64,000 nt of DNA. Origin: Haloimpatiens sp. FM7315 (GTDB lineage: Bacteria; Bacillota; Clostridia; Clostridiales; Clostridiaceae). The stretch is from positions 2,282,001 to 2,346,000 of the forward strand of contig JBGVUE010000001.1 of NCBI GenBank assembly GCA_041861885.1, written 5' to 3'. Shown here piece after piece: positions 49,366 through 60,490 of the stretch. Each line of letters opens with the position of its first letter. The first letter of the stretch is position 1. Position numbers and translations under genes: made by a program. The notes beneath the pieces are model-generated. The model did no database searches, was not told where the DNA came from, and saw nothing but the letters and a program-made list of their open reading frames with translations.

Positions 49366-51756
49366 TTATTCTACGCCTCTTTTATAGTGACCTCTTGTGT
49401 ATTTTTCAAACTTCTCCACCCATTTTTCTTCTTTAAAAGCTTTTAGAACTTTTTTAGTTTCCTCATAATCTTCATCCGTAAAATCCAATCTAAAGCTTTT
49501 AATTCCCATAGCTTTTAACTCTTTTAAATTAGGTATTAAATTGTTGCTTACACTATTTAATATATGGCTTCTACAGAATTTATCTGTTAGAACAGGAAAT
49601 TCTATTGAAGTTCTATCCTTAATATAAAATTTACCATATTTGCAAACCCCTTGACAAGGCTTATTTGAATTTTTAAGGCCAAAAGTACCTCCTATAGGAC
49701 AGTATTCACTAACCATAAGCTCAAGTTTTCCATATAACATAAACTGAATTTTATCCTTGCTATATTTAGAATTTTTCAGTAAATCATTTATATCTTTTTT
49801 ATTTAATTCAGGACTTATAGCGCATAAATTTAAACACTCACTATAAAAATCTAAGGAATCTCCGTTAAATATGTTAAGTTTATAATCACCTATAATCGGA
49901 AGCTTATCTTTAAATTTAGATATAATACCTAAATTGCCAGTAACAATTCCATTTATATTACCAATGTTTTTATCTATAAAATCACATATAAACTGAAACT
50001 CTTCTTTTATTATGTTTGGTATTCTTAAAAATATTTTTTGATTCTCACCTCTTTTAGATTTTATAAACTCTTCTAAATTTATATTAGAATTTTTAAAGAA
50101 AAGATCTAAACATATGTTTTTCATATCCATTTCAAGTGCAGCCTTCAACTGTTCTTCATTATTTACACATACTAAATTGAAAACCTCATTTACTTCAAGT
50201 AATTTTCCACATTTAGAATTAATTTCAAAGTATTTATCCACATTTCTTTCAGGATTTTTGTCTAAATTAAGATAAATCTTTTCAATTAATTCACGTCTAA
50301 CCTCATTTATACTTGATATTGGAATAAATCCACTATCATAGGACAAAAATTTAATATCTTCAAATTCAAAAGGTGTATCCTTAGTTTTACTTAAATTTTC
50401 TATTATTTTTTCAGCGCTAACTGGTTTTTTTAAAGCCTTTTCAACAGTACTTCCCTTTGATTTTAAGCTGATACCATTGATTTTTGTACTTAATTCTATA
50501 TTTTCACCTACTGAAAACTTAACAAAAAGAGGAAGTTTTATTCTCTTTGCATAAGGGTTTTTGTAAAAATCACCTAACTCATTTAAAAGACTTGCATCTT
50601 TGGTTTTATAAAGTTCATCTCCATTTTTATATTTGCCTTTAAGTAACTTAACTTTATCGGAGACAAAAGCTTTTTCAACTTCTCTTCCATCTTTTATAAT
50701 TTTGCTTACTTCAAAGCCATCATTAGCTACCCTAACCCCATCTTGAAGCTCTATATTTTCTTTAAGCTTCACATAAGAATCTTTTCCTACAACACCTAAA
50801 AAGATTCCAGTGTTTTTAGGAAAATCTAAAGCCATCATATCTCGGCCTTTGTTTTTAAACATATATGCATCTGAAAAGCCTTGTCTATTAAAAAGCTGAA
50901 GAAGGGTTTTCCTATCCTTATTAGCTTCTTTCTTATCTAAATATCCCTTTTCATATATACTATCTATAGCCTTTCTATAAATACTTACAACTCCTGCTAC
51001 ATACTCAGGTCTTTTCATTCTTCCTTCTATTTTCAAAGAAGATGTTCCCGTTTTTATAATCTCCTCTAAAAAATCAAGAGTACATATGTCTTTTGGACTT
51101 AGCATATAGGCTTTTTCCTGTTTACCTGAAATCTTATCTATAAGAGTGTAAGGGAGTCTACATGGCTGGGCACATCTTCCGCGATTTCCACTTCTTCCTC
51201 CTATTAAACTGCTCATAAGACACTGTCCTGAATAACATATACATAAGGCTCCATGAATAAACACTTCAGTTTCTATATTTAAATCCTTTGATATGTATTT
51301 AATTTCATCTAAAGTTAACTCTCTTGATAAAACTACTCTTTTAATTCCAAGATCTTTTAAAAACTTTGCACCCTCTCCATTATGAATAGTCATCTGAGTA
51401 GAGGCATGTATTTCAAAATCAGGATAATTCCTCTTTATTTCCTTTATAGCTCCCATGTCCTGAACTATTAAAGCATCTACTCCTATTTTATATAAAAAGC
51501 CTATATACTCTATAAGCTCTGGCATTTCTTTTTCCTTTATAAGAGTATTTACTGTTATGTAAACCTTAACTTTGTATACATGACAATAACTTACTACGTA
51601 TTTCATATTTTCTTCATTAAAATTTGATGCATAAGCTCTGGCTGAAAATTTACATCCACCTAGGTATACTGCATCCGCCCCTGCATTAACTGCTGCATAT
51701 AAGCTCTCTAAACTTCCAGCTGGTGCTAATAATTCTACTTTTTTTATATCTTTCAT
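49366..51756 (-). CDS. U32-family peptidase-like protein (RlhA/TrhP-related, long form)
   Basis: About 796 residues. The ATG at 51756 is preferred to 51762 because GGAGAG would touch the first. The N-terminal half is the U32 domain: VELLAPAGSLESLYAAVNAGADAVYLGG, HASTQMTIHN, and the signature EVFIHGALCICYSGQCLMSS followed by GNRGRCAQPCR. The C-terminal half is the DUF3656-type extension with a Cys set (CPIGGTFG and CQGVCKYG). Although named peptidases, several U32 members (RlhA, TrhP) hydroxylate RNA, so an rRNA or tRNA modification role is plausible. It is the first gene of the mutS2 group. It appears intact. Confidence 0.9.
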   Translation of the reverse strand: MKDIKKVELLAPAGSLESLYAAVNAGADAVYLGGCKFSARAYASNFNEENMKYVVSYCHVYKVKVYITVNTLIKEKEMPELIEYIGFLYKIGVDALIVQDMGAIKEIKRNYPDFEIHASTQMTIHNGEGAKFLKDLGIKRVVLSRELTLDEIKYISKDLNIETEVFIHGALCICYSGQCLMSSLIGGRSGNRGRCAQPCRLPYTLIDKISGKQEKAYMLSPKDICTLDFLEEIIKTGTSSLKIEGRMKRPEYVAGVVSIYRKAIDSIYEKGYLDKKEANKDRKTLLQLFNRQGFSDAYMFKNKGRDMMALDFPKNTGIFLGVVGKDSYVKLKENIELQDGVRVANDGFEVSKIIKDGREVEKAFVSDKVKLLKGKYKNGDELYKTKDASLLNELGDFYKNPYAKRIKLPLFVKFSVGENIELSTKINGISLKSKGSTVEKALKKPVSAEKIIENLSKTKDTPFEFEDIKFLSYDSGFIPISSINEVRRELIEKIYLNLDKNPERNVDKYFEINSKCGKLLEVNEVFNLVCVNNEEQLKAALEMDMKNICLDLFFKNSNINLEEFIKSKRGENQKIFLRIPNIIKEEFQFICDFIDKNIGNINGIVTGNLGIISKFKDKLPIIGDYKLNIFNGDSLDFYSECLNLCAISPELNKKDINDLLKNSKYSKDKIQFMLYGKLELMVSEYCPIGGTFGLKNSNKPCQGVCKYGKFYIKDRTSIEFPVLTDKFCRSHILNSVSNNLIPNLKELKAMGIKSFRLDFTDEDYEETKKVLKAFKEEKWVEKFEKYTRGHYKRGVE

Positions 51757-51837
51757 TTCCATCTCTCCTAGAAAACATTCTTCTTATGTTATTATACACT
51801 AAATGCTTTTTTGTTACTACATTAACCAAAAACGCAA

Positions 51838-51909
51838 AAATAATCCCCAGACAATAACTTAAATTCTGCAAAAATTATTTGCAAATTAAATTAGCCTAGG
51901 GATTATTTT
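51838..51909 (-). terminator. Terminator after the oligopeptide-binding protein gene
   Basis: AATAATCCC(C) at 51839-51848 pairs with GGGATTATT at 51900-51908 around a long AT-rich loop, with T-rich sequence after it on the minus strand. It starts 4 bp after the stop at 51913. Confidence 0.65.
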
Positions 51910-51912
51910 ATT

Positions 51913-53610
51913 CTATTTTCTTCCTTCAGTATATGCGTATTTAAATTCTCTTACTCCAAATAATGGATTCATAAAATTCTTAACGTATTTATGAACATAT
52001 ATCTTTCTCTTTGTATAAACCTTAGGTGATACAACAGCTTCATCTGCAATAAGCATCTTTTCTGCTTTTTTATAAAGCTCTAATCTCTTTTTAACATCTA
52101 AATTAGATCTTGCTTCTTTTATTATGTCATCATATTCCTTATTTTCCCATCCTGTTGGTATCATGTTAGCATCTGAAAGGAATAAATCAAATAAAGCACT
52201 TGGATCATTGTAATCCGCACCCCAAATCATTCCAGCAATTTGGTACTTAAACTCATTAATTTTCTTTTGGAATACACCCCAATCAACATACTCAGCTTTT
52301 ACAGTTATTCCTAAAGCTTTTTTATACATTTGCTGCTCATACTCTGCAGTAGTTCTAGTGTTTTGATCTGTTCCAGAATATAAAACAGTAATAGTTACCT
52401 TTGAAGGGTCTTCATCCATTCCCAATTCCTTTAATCCTTTTTTAAATAGTACAACTGGATCTTTATTTTCTTCTTTTAATGTTTTAAGTGGCTCCTCCTC
52501 TGCTAGTTTTCTATACTCATCTGAAGGTCCTAATTGAACCTTTGGTGGACACCAACCGTAACCAGCCTCATATTTACCATGGAATATAACCTTTGACATA
52601 TCTTCTCTATCTATAGCTAGGGATAATGCTTTTCTTATATTTGCATTTTTAAACAACTTATCCTTTGTATTATAAAATTCAAAGCTTACATCAGGATTGT
52701 AACCTTCTACTATGTTGTATTTTTTAGTAGCATTTAACTTGTCTATCCATTCTGGTTTTCCTACTTCTAAACAGTCTATAGAATCATTATACAAAGAATT
52801 CAAAGCTGCATTTCCATCTTTTACTAATCTAATGCTTACCTTGTCTAATTTTACAGAATCTTTATCCCAATACTCTTTGTTCTTTTCAAGAGTTATTTCA
52901 CTGCTATGTGTCCATTTAGTAATTGTAAATGGTCCACAAAATGCAACCTTTTCAGCTTCAGTGCCATATTTTTCTCCATACTTTTCAATTAAGTCTTGTC
53001 TTTGAGGAAGCATTACTCTAAAGTAAGTTAATCCTAAGAAATAAGAACAAGGCTGTTTTAAAGTAAATTGTAAAGTTTTATCATCTACAGCCTTTACACC
53101 AACTTCATCCTTTGAACCCTTTCCTTCATTGTATTCATTTGCTCCTTTTATTGGAGATAATAAAAATGCATAACCTGAAGCTACTTTAGGGTCAAGTGTT
53201 CTTTTTATACCATATTCAAAATCCTTAGCTGTAACTTTCTTGCCATCAGACCATTTATTGTCTCTTAAGTGAAATGTCCAAACTGTTCCATCTTCATTAC
53301 TTTCCCATTTTTCTGCAGCTCCTGGCTTTAATACATCCTTTCCTTCTTTATCCTGTTCAAGTCTAGTTAAGCCTTCTGTAACTTCTTTCAATACTTGATA
53401 AGAAACATCGTCATTACCTACTGAAACATCCAGAATCTTTGGCTCTTCACCCATTAATAAATTTAAATACTGTTCTTTATCCATATTCAATGCTTCTTTA
53501 GAATTTGACTCAGATTTTCCACCAGTTTCCTTACTGCCACATCCTAATAAAGCTGTAGAAAATACTAAGGTCACTCCTAATACTAAAGATATTAATCGTT
53601 TACTTTTCAA
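51913..53610 (-). CDS. oppA: Oligopeptide ABC transporter substrate-binding lipoprotein
   Basis: A 565-residue lipoprotein. The start is TTG at 53610 with SD GGGGGGAT. The signal peptide ends in the lipobox ALLGC at about residue 24. The family 5 solute-binding fold shows WTFHLRDNKWSDGKKVTAKDFEYGIKRTLDP and later IRKALSLAIDREDMSKV, then GADYNDPSALFDLF. It binds short peptides outside the membrane for ATP-driven import. No permease or ATPase genes are adjacent, so it works with a transporter encoded elsewhere. It has its own promoter with a leader of about 200 nt. It appears intact. Confidence 0.92.
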   Translation of the reverse strand: MKSKRLISLVLGVTLVFSTALLGCGSKETGGKSESNSKEALNMDKEQYLNLLMGEEPKILDVSVGNDDVSYQVLKEVTEGLTRLEQDKEGKDVLKPGAAEKWESNEDGTVWTFHLRDNKWSDGKKVTAKDFEYGIKRTLDPKVASGYAFLLSPIKGANEYNEGKGSKDEVGVKAVDDKTLQFTLKQPCSYFLGLTYFRVMLPQRQDLIEKYGEKYGTEAEKVAFCGPFTITKWTHSSEITLEKNKEYWDKDSVKLDKVSIRLVKDGNAALNSLYNDSIDCLEVGKPEWIDKLNATKKYNIVEGYNPDVSFEFYNTKDKLFKNANIRKALSLAIDREDMSKVIFHGKYEAGYGWCPPKVQLGPSDEYRKLAEEEPLKTLKEENKDPVVLFKKGLKELGMDEDPSKVTITVLYSGTDQNTRTTAEYEQQMYKKALGITVKAEYVDWGVFQKKINEFKYQIAGMIWGADYNDPSALFDLFLSDANMIPTGWENKEYDDIIKEARSNLDVKKRLELYKKAEKMLIADEAVVSPKVYTKRKIYVHKYVKNFMNPLFGVREFKYAYTEGRK

Positions 53611-53910
53611 TTTCTATCCCCCCATATAGTTTTAAGATTTAGAAAACCTTTTCCTATTTTATATCTAGCATAGTTTACACATAAAATTATGTAATATCAA
53701 GAGCTCATACTTAATTAAAGTTTTATACTTTAAATTTAACCTTAAAAACTAAAATAGTATTATAAGCCATTTTATAAAAGACTGTATATTTTAGAAAAGA
53801 AAACCTTTTCTAATTAAATAATACTATTATAGAAAATTTATGTCAATATAAAATATCTATTAATTTCTGAGCTTTTATTCATTAATACACTTACATACTT
53901 TAAAATATTT
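53611..53910 (-). promoter_or_regulatory. Promoter and 200-nt leader of oppA
   Basis: Minus-strand promoter: perfect TTGACA (53846-53841), a 17-bp spacer and TATTAT (53823-53818). The leader contains a small AGAAAAG/CTTTTCT hairpin (about 53793-53811). AATAGTATTAT at 53753-53763 is repeated inverted at 53818-53828, overlapping the -10. No other gene is seen in this stretch of roughly 300 bp. Confidence 0.6.
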
Positions 53911-53944
53911 AATAAGTGCTAAAGCATAAACTTTAGCACTTATT
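53911..53944 (-). terminator. Terminator after the lone glycosyltransferase
   Basis: A perfect 14-bp stem AATAAGTGCTAAAG/CTTTAGCACTTATT with a 6-nt loop, about 30 bp after the stop at 53974. Confidence 0.75.
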
Positions 53945-53973
53945 AGCATTTACTCTACTTTATATTATTAAAA

Positions 53974-54991
53974 CTAACATTTATTTTTATATTTTTCATT
54001 AAAATTTGATTCTGCCTTTAAATATATTTCCTTTACCTTTTTTATATAATTACTCCAGTTATAATTTTCCTTAACATATTTTTTAAGCTTTGAATCTTTT
54101 CTCCTATTAAAACACCTATTTAAAGCTTCATAGATATCCTCCTCAGAATAAGGATTGCAATACTCTGCCATGTCTTTGAAATACTCCTTTGCAGATCCTT
54201 CTATAGTCGATAATATATTACATCCTGATGCCGCTGCCTCTAAAGAGGACATGCCTGGTTTTTCTATAAAACTTACAAGTGCATGAACCTTAGCAAATCT
54301 ATAGGCATTATATATGTTATAGCTGTCCATAAATCCTAAATACATAACATTATTAAATTTTATACACTGCTTAAAATAGTCCTTATCCTTAACTTTTCCT
54401 ATTAACACCAACTGTATTCCAAGATTATTACATACTTTGGCTAAAGTTAGTTGATTTTTCTTTACAGATATGCAGCCAACACAAAGTACATAATTGTTAA
54501 GTTTATATCTTTCCCTAAAATTATAAAGAGGAACGCTCTCATCTTCTACCTCAACTCCGCTATATACTACGTCTATAGGAGAAGCTATATCGAAATCTTC
54601 TTTTAAAGCTTCCTTTTCCAAATTACTACTAGCAATTATATAAGTGCATCCTTTAAGTATTTTTTGTCTATACATTTGAGAATTCTCAAAAAGCCTTACT
54701 TTCTCAAAATCATTTTTGAATTTATAATACTTAGTTATATTCCAATATATAGGCGATATAATTACACATTTTTTCGCCTGATGTGCTAACTTATAATATT
54801 TATATATTTCACCAACTCTTGTTATATTAAACAAATGTATTATATCAAAATTAGAATAGTCAGCTATATGCCCACTATTAATTTTTACCTCTATATTATT
54901 TTTTTAGATAATTATAGGTTTCTATAACCTTTTTTGAATCACCTTGAAAATTTCTTTGATAGTCTTCTCTTACACAAAGTAATACTTTCAT
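53974..54991 (-). CDS. GT4-like glycosyltransferase (one frameshift site)
   Basis: The open piece 54834-53974 is joined to ATG 54991 (MKVLLCVREDYQRNFQGDSKK) by adding two bases or removing one in the T7 run at 54899-54905. The product is about 339 residues. An in-frame ATG at 55000 is another possible start. The C-terminal GT-B domain has YVLCVGCISVKKNQ, LVLIGKVKDKDY and FIEKPGMSSLEAAASGCNILST with the conserved Glu after a family-like loop. It lies far from the polysaccharide operon, between zapA and oppA, as a single transcription unit with its own terminator. The sugar and acceptor are not predictable. Confidence 0.78.
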
Positions 54992-55069
54992 TTTTCTCAT
55001 CTTCTTTCACCATTTTTATATAATATTTATGCATATGTAAAGAAGAAAATGCGATAAAATCTAAAATAA

Positions 55070-55112
55070 AAAAACTAGTGTATAACCCTTTAAAAGTTAT
55101 ACACTAGTTTTT
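55070..55112 (-). terminator. Terminator after zapA
   Basis: A perfect 17-bp stem AAAAACTAGTGTATAAC/GTTATACACTAGTTTTT, with T-rich sequence on the minus-strand side. It overlaps the last bases of the repaired zapA frame. Confidence 0.85.
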
Positions 55113-55706
55113 ATTTTTTACTTTTTTCAAAAGTAGCTAATTTCTTTTTGTTTTAGCTAAATCAATCTGATTTTCCATAAGTCTGTTCTCAAGATCAATT
55201 GCTTTATACTTAATTGAGTGAACTTGAAATTTAAGTTCTCTGTTTTGAGATTGATACCTGTTTTTGTCTTCTAAATAGCTTTTAGCACTTTCCTCTAAAA
55301 TAGATATTTGATCATTTAAATTCTCTATAGTCTGATCTTTTTTATTTAAAGACTCTTGTGCTACACCAGATTTCAATCTATTTTGAAGTTCAAGATTATA
55401 TTCTTCTAAATGCTTTACCTGTTTCTTTAAATACTCAAGCTGTTCATTTACATGAACTTTATTATTATCATACTGCTTAACCTCTTCAACTAAACTATTT
55501 CGTTCCTTTTTTGCCTTGAACATTTCGTCTACTGAATTCAAAGCAGTAAGCACTGCTGCCGCTGATATACTTAGCTTTTCATTATTTTCCATAAGGTTTT
55601 GCATTTTTTTGTCCACATAATTAGCTACTTTTTGCAGGTATTCCTCGTTCTCTTCGCCTTTTAAATTATATTCTAAGCCATTTACTTTAAAAGTAATAGT
55701 ATTCAT
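55111..55706 (-). CDS. zapA: Cell division protein ZapA, long form (probable C-terminal frameshift)
   Basis: The N-terminal 80 residues (MNTITFKVNGLEYNLKG, then ENEEYLQKVANYVDKKM) are the ZapA globular domain, which bundles FtsZ filaments. A coiled coil of roughly 100 residues follows, as in clostridial long ZapA proteins. The uninterrupted frame ends at 55137. Adding one base in the T5 run at 55145-55149 extends it by about ten residues (LATFEKSKK) to 55111, next to the terminator. This extension is less certain than the other repairs because it restores no conserved motif. SD is AAGAGGGTGTTTAA. Confidence 0.85.
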
Positions 55707-55817
55707 TTAAACACCCTCTTAGATAAAATTCACAAGTAAAATTATCCATGTTCATTATTCTATTGTATCATATATTGAAAATATAGAAAACACAAAATAG
55801 GTGTTTAATAAATTTTT

Positions 55818-58195
55818 TTATCTTAATTCTGCTCCTAATTTGTACTCTAAGGCCCTTAATATTTTATCATGAACCTTATTTACATCTTTGTCTGTAAGAG
55901 TTCTTTCAGAATTTCTGTAAACTAAAGCATAAGCTACACTTTTTTTACCTTCTGCAATTTGTGCTCCAGTGTAGACATCAAATAATTTATAGCTTTCAAC
56001 AATGCCTCCACCTTGTTTTTTAATAATATCTTCTATATCTTGAACTAGTATTTTTTCATCAATTAAAACAGCAAAATCTCTAGTTACTGCTGGGAATTTT
56101 GGAAGTGACTTATGTTTTCTATCTAAATCAGCATTTTTAAATAAAACATCTAAATTAAGCTCTGCAATATAGCATCTTTCATCTACTCCATAATTTTCAG
56201 CAACATCTGGATGAACTTCTCCAAATACACCTGCAAATTCTTTACCTAAATATAAAGAAGCTGTTTTTCCTGGATGAAAACTTGGATTTTCAGTTTCACG
56301 TTTAAAGGAAATCTTGTCAATACCTAAAGCTTCTACTACATTTTCAACTACACCTTTTAGATCTAAGTAATCAACATCACCATACATTCCAAGGGTAAGT
56401 ATGTTTCTCTCTTCAGGAAGACTGTTTTCATCCTCTTTCTTTAGATAAACCCTGCCTATTTCAAATAACTTTGCATAATCATTACTTCTAGTATAATTTC
56501 TAGCTAAAGATTCCATCATAGAACCAATTGTAGTAGTTCTCATTATGCTATAATCTTCACCTAAAGGATTTTTAATTGATACTACTTTTCTTAAATCACT
56601 ATCCTCTTTAAGTAGTATTTTATCAAAAACTTTTGGACTTATAAAAGAATAGCTTATAGATTGATTAAGTCCACTTGCATTTAAAGCTTCAATAGTTTTG
56701 TATTCTAATTTTTGTTTTTGTTTTTTCCACCTTTAGTAGTTTGAGTATCTGGTAAAGTAGATTTCACTTTGTCATAGCCATATATTCTCACTACTTCTTC
56801 TGCAACATCTTCTCTTATATTTACATCGGATCTAAAAGTAGGTACTTTTATGTTTAAAATATTTTCATTTATAGTAGTATCTAATTCTAGTCTATCTAAG
56901 TATTCTTTCATATCCTCTTTTTTAATATCTGTTCCAAGGAATTTATTTATCCATGTATAATCAACATCTAGTGAATGTCCTTCAACTTTACATTTATATA
57001 TGTCAATAGTGCCTTCCATTATTTCACCTGCACCTAGTTCTTCTATAAGGTGACACGCTCTATCCATAGCCATTTCTACTAAATTTGGATCTAAATCTTT
57101 TTCAAATTTTGAAGAAGCCTCTGTTCTTAAAGCTAATTTTTTTGAAGAGTTTCTTATGTTTACACCATCAAAATTAGCACATTCAAATATTATTTCTTTA
57201 GTATCCTCTTTAACTTCTGAATTTAATCCACCCATTATACCTGCTAAAGCAACTGTTTTTGCAGCATCTTTTATACAAAGCATAGTGTCATCTAAGTCTC
57301 TTTCTTCACCATCTAAGCTTGTAAATTTCTCAGCATTTTTAGCCCTTTCAACAAGTATACTACAAGCATTTATATCTCTTCTATCAAATGCATGCATTGG
57401 CTGTCCTAATTCAATCATAACAAAGTTAGTAATGTCAACAATATTATTTATAGGTCTTATATTAGCTTCTAAAAGTCTTTCTTGTATCCAAGAAGGAGAA
57501 TCCTCAATTTTAACATTTTTAATTCCTCTTGCCATATATCTTCTACATAAATCATCTTTTACTTCTACTTTTAAAATGTCATTTATGTTTTCACCACTAT
57601 TTGTTTTATAACCTAACTCAGGTTTTTTTAGTGATGAACCTAAAGTTGCAGCAGTTTCTCTTGCCATGCCTAAAATACTAAAGCAATCTCTTCTATTAGA
57701 AGTAATTTCAAAATCTATTACTGCACTAGTCATATTAACAACTTCTTTAATGTCTTTTCCAACTGGAGCATCCTTAGGTAATATCATAAGGCCGTATACA
57801 GGCTCATCTCCAGCTATTCCAAGTTCTTCTTCAGAACAGAACATTCCGTTAGATGCAACTCCTCTTAATTTTCCTTTTTTTATTTTTAAGCCACCGTGTA
57901 ATGTAGCTCCATGAAGAGCTGTAGGAACAATATCTTGCTCTTTCATATTTGTAGCTGCTGTAACTATTTGTATAGGCTCTTCTTTGCCTATGTCTACAGT
58001 ACAAATTGATAATTTGTCAGCATCTGGATGTTTTTCTATTTTTACTAATTTTCCTGTAACAACATTTGTAATTTCATCACCTGTTACTATAAGTTCCTCA
58101 ACCTTAGATCCTGACATAGTTAACCTATCTGCAAGTTCCTTTGGTGAAACATTTATATCCACATAATCTTTAAGCCATTTAACTGGTACTAACAC
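55818..58195 (-). CDS. pheT: Phenylalanine-tRNA ligase beta subunit (one frameshift)
   Basis: Read as 58195-56705 and 56543-55818 with a bridge. One base added in the T6 run at 56721-56726 restores a continuous B5/B6 region, giving about 792 residues. The start is GTG with AGGAGGTAGATTAAA. The domains in order are the tRNA-binding EMAP-like domain ([26 protein letters not shown]), B3/B4 editing, B5, catalytic-like core, and the C-terminal anticodon-binding FDX-ACB domain ([13 protein letters not shown]). With PheS it forms the alpha2-beta2 enzyme charging tRNA-Phe. The gene is essential, so the frameshift is almost surely an error in the sequence. It lies 43 bp after pheS under T-box control. 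Confidence 0.95.
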
Positions 58196-58238
58196 TTTAA
58201 TCTACCTCCTGTTATTCTATACTTAACCGTAAAATTAT

Positions 58239-59261
58239 TTATTTAAACTGATTTAAAAATCTCATATCACTTTCATAAAGGAATCTAATATCATCTATTC
58301 CATATTTAAGCATAACAATTCTATCAAGTCCGAAACCAAAAGCAAATCCACTGTAAACTTCAGGATCAATGCCACAATTTCTAAGTACATCTGGGTGAAC
58401 CATTCCACAACCTAGCATTTCAATCCATCCACTATTTTTACATACTTTGCAGCCTTTTCCACCACATACAAAGCAAGTTACATCTACTTCTGCTGATGGT
58501 TCTGTAAATGGGAAATGATGTGGTCTAAATTTGATTTCCATATTATCGCCAAACATCTTTTTAAAGAATGTTTGAAGAGTTCCTTTTAAATCTGAAAAAG
58601 TAATTCCCTTATCAACTACCAATCCCTCTATTTGATAAAATATTGGTGAATGAGTTGCGTCAAGTTCATCTGATCTATAAACTTTTCCAGGTGCAATCAT
58701 CTTTATAGGTGGTTTTTCTTTTTCCATTGTTCTTATTTGTATTGGAGAAGTTTGAGTTCTCAAAACCACATTATCATTTATATAAAAAGTATCTTGCTCG
58801 CCTCTTGCTGGATGGTCTTTTGGAATATTCAAAGCTTCAAAATTATAGTAATCCTTCTCTACCTCAGGACCCTCTTCAATAGAAAAGCCCATAGATATAA
58901 ATATGTCATTTATATTTTCTAAAGTTAAATCTAGTGGGTGTCTTTTACCTACAATTTGTTTTTTTCCAGGCATAGATATGTCTATTACTTCTTTTTGAAG
59001 TCTTAGCTCTTTTTCTTTGTTCTTAATTTTATCTAAAGTCTCACCTATGATATTCTCTAAATTTTCCCTAATTTCATTTGCTAATTTTCCTACAATAGGT
59101 CTTTCTTCCTTTGATAAAGCACCCATTCCCCTTAATATAGAAGTTAATTCTCCTTTTTTACCTAAATACTTAACTCTTATACTTTCCATATCTTCTTTTG
59201 TTGCAATTTTTTTTAGTTCTTCTAATGCATTTTGCTTTATAAGCTCTAATTTTTCTCTCAT
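58239..59261 (-). CDS. pheS: Phenylalanine-tRNA ligase alpha subunit
   Basis: A 340-residue class II synthetase subunit. The N-terminal coiled-coil arm (residues 1-90) is followed by motif 2 ([27 protein letters not shown]) and motif 3 ([22 protein letters not shown]), with [17 protein letters not shown] between them. It activates phenylalanine with ATP. A zinc-like CxxC pattern ([12 protein letters not shown]) before motif 3 is common in this family. SD is GGAAAGGAGACAAAAAA. It is intact, in contrast to pheT. Expression is probably set by the T-box leader 59341-59600. Confidence 0.96.
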   Translation of the reverse strand: MREKLELIKQNALEELKKIATKEDMESIRVKYLGKKGELTSILRGMGALSKEERPIVGKLANEIRENLENIIGETLDKIKNKEKELRLQKEVIDISMPGKKQIVGKRHPLDLTLENINDIFISMGFSIEEGPEVEKDYYNFEALNIPKDHPARGEQDTFYINDNVVLRTQTSPIQIRTMEKEKPPIKMIAPGKVYRSDELDATHSPIFYQIEGLVVDKGITFSDLKGTLQTFFKKMFGDNMEIKFRPHHFPFTEPSAEVDVTCFVCGGKGCKVCKNSGWIEMLGCGMVHPDVLRNCGIDPEVYSGFAFGFGLDRIVMLKYGIDDIRFLYESDMRFLNQFK

Positions 59262-59687
59262 TTTTTTGTCTCCTTTCCATTTAACTAAAATAATTCAATA
59301 TAAAAAACTATTATTTAGTATTATCTTTAAATTTTTATATAAAAAAAACGCCCCTATAAAAGGGACGAATATATCCGCGGTACCACCCTGATTGCTCTTT
59401 AAAAGAACCTTCTCAATTTAATAACGGTTAAATCCGCTAGCTACTACTTTACTTCACAGCTAGAACTCAAGAGCGAACTTCAATATAAAATATTCTTTAA
59501 GAAACTCTCAGTCAAAGATTTCTTATCCCTGTAAGATTTTTATACCTACTCTCTCTATCACAGTTTATTTAGAGTATTAATTTATAATTTTCAAATAAGA
59601 TATATTATAACAAAAATTCAATGGTTTTTCCATATACTAAATAAATTTTTTAAAATTTATAAAAAGTATCTTTAATATTTTAACATA
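59262..59687 (-). promoter_or_regulatory. pheST leader region with T-box riboswitch
   Basis: The gap of 426 bases holds a T-box leader at about 59341-59600. In the minus-strand RNA the stem I AGTA-type element (GAGAGAGTAGG) comes first. The specifier-loop codon UUC (59477-59475) follows within GAAGUUCGCUC. The T-box AGGGTGGTACCGCGG is at 59389-59375, and a terminator CGTCCC...GGGGCG with eight T residues is at 59366-59341. UUC fits phenylalanine, and the UGGU of the bulge would pair with the tRNA ACCA end. Uncharged tRNA-Phe would favour the antiterminator. The rest of the gap (59601-59687) shows nothing specific. Confidence 0.93.
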
Positions 59688-60475
59688 TTAATTAAACTTT
59701 TGTCTTAAAGCTTCATACATCATAACCGATGCTGCAACGGAAACGTTTAAAGATTCAGAGCCTCCTGGCATAGGAATTTTAGCTTTAATATCTGAAAGCT
59801 TTATTACATCTCTGCCGATTCCGTTTCCTTCATTTCCTACGGCTAAGATAAACTTTCCCTTTAAATTTAAGCTATAAAAATCAACACTTTCATTGTCTAA
59901 ATAGCTTGCAATAAGCTTAAACCCTTGCTTCTTTAATTTATCAATTACCGAAAAATCTTCATCTTCAACTATTGGTATATGAAATATAGAGCCCATAGTA
60001 GATCTTAAGGTTTTATCATTATAAAGGTCTACAGTTCCTTTTGTAAGTATCACTCCTAGTGCACCTACTGCGTGAGCTGTCCTTATTATGGTTCCTAAAT
60101 TACCTGGATCTTGAACTTTATCAACTAATATATAAATTCCGTCTTTTATATCTTTATCTATAACATTATCACAGTTTTCTACAACAGCAACTACTCCCTG
60201 AGGATTATTAGTGCTGCTTATGCTTTTTAGAATTTGTTCTGATACAGCAAAAATATCCACATCCTTTAAAAGAATGTCTTTACTAAATTCTTGCCATTTT
60301 TCCTCAGTTTTATTACACACAAAAATATATTTTACTTTGAATTTCGATTTAATAGCCTCCAAAACAAACCTAAAACCTTCAACTAAGAAGCATTTATCTT
60401 GAATCCTATATTTTTTTCTTTAAGCTTTTTCACATTTTTAATTATTAAATTATCTTTGCTTTTTATTGTTTCCAA
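59688..60475 (-). CDS. TrmH/SpoU-family RNA 2'-O-methyltransferase (one frameshift)
   Basis: The open piece 60362-59688 lacks its start. TTG 60475, with SD GAGGTG 8 bp upstream, gives METIKSKDNLIIKNVKKLKE. It joins after adding one base in the T7 run at 60411-60417 to KYRIQDKCFLVEGFRFVLEA, the usual substrate-binding domain, for about 262 residues. The SPOUT knot is present: VDKVQDPGNLGTIIRTAHAVG (motif 1), VGNEGNGIG (motif 2) and PMPGGSESLNVSVAASVMMYE (motif 3). It methylates ribose 2'-OH in rRNA or tRNA. The target is not decided by sequence. It lies between ktrA and the pheS leader, the common clostridial order. Confidence 0.9.
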
Positions 60476-60490
60476 AGCTCTTGCACCTCA

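Noticed and set aside
51686..51871. 61-codon frame at the start of the U32 gene
   Set aside because: It overlaps the real U32 start in another frame, with no SD.
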